Part shown: piece by piece, positions 6,022 through 6,941 of the stretch | Numbering within the stretch: position 1 is the first letter of the stretch | Layout: every line of letters begins with the position of its first letter | Source of the DNA: Tyzzerella sp. UBA1042 | GTDB taxonomy: Bacteria > Bacillota > Clostridia > Lachnospirales > Anaerotignaceae | Direction of reading: 5' to 3' | Assembly (NCBI GenBank): GCA_002316675.1 | Contig: DCDZ01000017.1 | Span: forward strand, 7,721-14,661 | DNA: 6,941 nucleotides | Notes under the pieces: model-generated | The model's database searches: none | Seen by the model: the letters and a program-made list of their open reading frames with translations, nothing else | Told to the model about the DNA's origin: nothing | Made by a program: the position numbers and the translations under genes

Positions 6022-6043
6022 AGCTCCGTAAACGGAGCTTTTT
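6022..6043 (+). terminator. Orphan plus-facing hairpin terminator
   Basis: AGCTCCG (6022-6028) and CGGAGCT (6033-6039) form a perfect seven-base stem around a TAAA loop, followed by five T residues (6039-6043). In shape it is a proper intrinsic terminator for + strand transcription, but no + strand gene lies between it and the divergent start of the regulator. On the minus strand the stem is followed by A residues, so it would not terminate the leftward transcript. Confidence 0.6.
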
Positions 6044-6047
6044 GTGT

Positions 6048-6083
6048 AAAAAAGACCTATTTGTAAAAACAATAGGCCTTTTG
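6048..6083 (-). terminator. Hairpin terminator, probably for the beta-helix gene transcript
   Basis: Read on the minus strand, AAAAG-GCCTATTGT, a small loop and ACAAATAGG-TC are followed by six T residues (A run 6048-6053). The stem contains one bulged T and one mismatch. It lies about 210 bases past the stop of the beta-helix gene and about 50 bases before the -35 box of the regulator promoter, so it would insulate the two transcription units. The opposite strand ends in only four T residues and may be a weaker terminator. Confidence 0.6.
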
Positions 6084-6086
6084 AAC

Positions 6087-6112
6087 CAATATTTTGATAG
6101 AGTAAAATATTG
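6087..6112. repeat. Perfect AT-rich inverted repeat
   Basis: CAATATTTT (6087-6095) and AAAATATTG (6104-6112) are perfect nine-base inverted repeats around an eight-base spacer. Neither side has a T tract after the stem, so it is not a classic terminator. It could be a protein-binding palindrome or simply an RNA stem in the 3' untranslated region of the beta-helix transcript. A GTGGGGG run follows on the + strand. Confidence 0.55.
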
Positions 6113-6289
6113 AGTGGGGGTTAAATACTTTGTAGGTTCATCATATCCGCTGTAACTTAAATATAATTAAAAATTCTAAAAAACAATGGTTTTTATCGGA
6201 AGCCTTTTTCTGTGAAAGAGCGTCAGCGGTGCCCGAAATAGAAATCCCAGCCTCTTGTCCTTCGGAGAGAAGCAGGGTGTTTTTATCGC
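6113..6289. other. Intergenic stretch after the beta-helix gene, with a 10-base direct repeat
   Basis: No gene with a start site is supported here. The part nearer the regulator (6121-6185) is AT-rich. The rest (6186-6289) is less so and, on the minus strand, has an open frame in a different phase from the beta-helix gene. That frame runs from inside the gene past its stop to a TGA at 6141-6143 and reads SDKNTLLLSEGQEAG, ISISGTADALSQ and then KKASDKN. The 10-mer GTTTTTATCG occurs at 6189-6198 and again at 6279-6288, exactly 90 bases apart, and in both places KAS-like codons flank it. This may be a degraded C-terminal extension of the beta-helix protein or an old tandem duplication. Confidence 0.4.
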
Positions 6290-6941
6290 TTAAGAGGCTT
6301 TCTCCTGTCTTTCGCCTTTCATTTGGCCTCTGCCGCCACTTCCCATACCAGTGCCCGAGGTGTGGCTTGTGCCTTCCATGGTAAAGCTTTGGGTTTCCTC
6401 TCCCGTGGTTATGGTATAAGTAGAGCCGTCCTGCAGCCCAGCATGGGAAACAAGCACTGCGCTGTAGGCTCTGGTGGGTTCATAGGTGAGCAGGGAAGCG
6501 CTTTCGCTTTTTACTGTAACTCCGCCGCTTTTGGATTCGGTTAGGTAAAAGAGTGCCCAGCCTTGGGTTGATGCGGTTCCAAAGCCTCTGAACATACTGC
6601 TGGAGCCACAGGCGATTAAGGTGCCTCCGGTAATTACAGCCTCGCCGTCGCTGTCTATGCAGGAGTCTTGGCTGTTTTCCGGCCCTGTGATATAAATGGT
6701 GCCTCCGGAAATAGCAATGCTTCCGTTGGAGTCTATGCTGTCACCCTTTGTATCCAGAGCGATGGTACCTCCCGTAATGGTGATTTTACAGTTTTCGTTT
6801 GCCTGAAAACCGCCGCCCATTTGCCCCCGTCCTTCCCCGGTACGCTGGGCAGGAGCCTCCGCTGCCTCTCCCTCGGGTCTTTCCTGGGGTGCATTTTCCA
6901 TGGTGGGGCGCTCCCCGTCGGCGGGCATAGTACCCTCGTCA
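6290..6941 (-). CDS. Cthe_2159-like carbohydrate-binding beta-helix protein, C-terminal part (5' end outside window)
   Basis: The frame is open to the right window edge (DEGT precedes the Met at 6926-6928), so the start and any signal peptide are not visible. At least 216 residues remain. Numbered from that Met, residues 9-41 are a low-complexity Glu/Pro/Ala then Gly-rich linker. Residues 47-112 hold three beta-helix rungs marked by ITGGT (51-55), ISGGT (73-77) and ITGGT (99-103), alternating with Asp/Gly-rich loops GDSIDSNG and DSCIDSDG that resemble calcium-binding turns. Residues 122-185 form a beta-rich end (ALFYLTESK, AVLVSHAG, YTITTGEETQSFTM), and a Gly/Ser/Lys-rich tail ends AS then TAA at 6290-6292. 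This fits the carbohydrate-binding domain of Cthe_2159 (DUF4353), a secreted clostridial protein reported to bind cellulose and polygalacturonate. Such proteins are usually 400-700 residues and surface-exposed. The polysaccharide target here is unknown. It lies upstream of, and in the same direction as, the two-component operon, but terminators intervene. Confidence 0.85.
   Translation of the reverse strand, partial: DEGTMPADGERPTMENAPQERPEGEAAEAPAQRTGEGRGQMGGGFQANENCKITITGGTIALDTKGDSIDSNGSIAISGGTIYITGPENSQDSCIDSDGEAVITGGTLIACGSSSMFRGFGTASTQGWALFYLTESKSGGVTVKSESASLLTYEPTRAYSAVLVSHAGLQDGSTYTITTGEETQSFTMEGTSHTSGTGMGSGGRGQMKGERQEKAS

Noticed and set aside
6048..6190. Riboswitch or T-box leader upstream of the response regulator
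   Set aside because: I could not find known motifs such as a T-box sequence or a c-di-GMP aptamer core, and the hairpins lie upstream of the predicted promoter, so they are not in the regulator's leader.
6022..6310. Small insertion element in the gap between the beta-helix gene and the regulator
   Set aside because: No matching terminal inverted repeats with flanking target duplications were found; the 10-base repeat alone is not enough.
6323..6544. Plus-strand open frame of 73 codons opposite the beta-helix gene
   Set aside because: It is a shadow of the minus-strand gene, without a ribosome binding site or recognisable sequence.

Overview
The window looks like chromosome from an anaerobic, low-to-moderate GC Firmicute of the class Clostridia. 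Lachnospiraceae or a close relative is my best guess. The basis is strong AGGAGG-type ribosome binding sites, T-tailed hairpin terminators, and protein families typical of Clostridia: a stalk (copper amine oxidase N-terminal-like) domain, an RsiV/PdaC-like domain, a C_GCAxxG_C_C protein and a Cthe_2159-type beta-helix protein. I see no insertion sequence, CRISPR array, tRNA or rRNA gene.

Layout: (1) The 3' three quarters of asnS (asparaginyl-tRNA synthetase) enters from the left on the + strand and ends at 1061. Two separate terminators follow, one for each converging transcript (1092-1165 and 1206-1242). (2) A minus-strand group follows: an exported stalk-domain/RsiV-like protein (1260-2309) preceded by a cysteine-rich C_GCAxxG_C_C protein (2319-2846). 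They are 9 bases apart and almost certainly cotranscribed. (3) At 2937-3926 there is a divergent pair of Crp/Fnr-type genes, both defective or reduced. The minus-strand copy is frameshifted and has lost its DNA-binding domain. The plus-strand copy is an intact 119-codon frame that has lost part of its sensor fold and the whole helix-turn-helix domain. The 136 bases between them keep two good, oppositely directed sigma-A-like promoters and an imperfect palindrome lying over one promoter and next to the other, which looks like a former or current autoregulatory operator. (4) A bidirectional terminator (3945-3989) separates this pair from a two-component system on the minus strand: an OmpR-type response regulator (5251-5925), whose stop overlaps by four bases the start of a membrane histidine kinase (3992-5254). 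(5) A 364-base gap (5926-6289) holds the regulator's promoter, a plus-facing hairpin terminator with no gene to serve, a second terminator that probably ends the transcript from the right, and a further AT-rich palindrome. (6) The 3' part of a Cthe_2159-like carbohydrate-binding beta-helix protein gene runs in from the right edge on the minus strand.

How the parts may work together: the beta-helix protein and the two-component system are probably one functional neighbourhood. As I recall, Clostridia often carry this kinase/regulator type near genes for CotH, VTC-like polyphosphate polymerase, DUF4956 and Cthe_2159-like proteins, but only the beta-helix gene is visible here. The RsiV-like exported protein has no sigma factor beside it, so it is not obviously an anti-sigma factor. 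I found no clear new biological system. The most unusual part is the divergent pair of HTH-less Crp/Fnr remnants with a preserved promoter/operator region. The remnant of the minus-strand regulator may now serve mainly as the leader of the transcript for the C_GCAxxG and stalk-domain genes.
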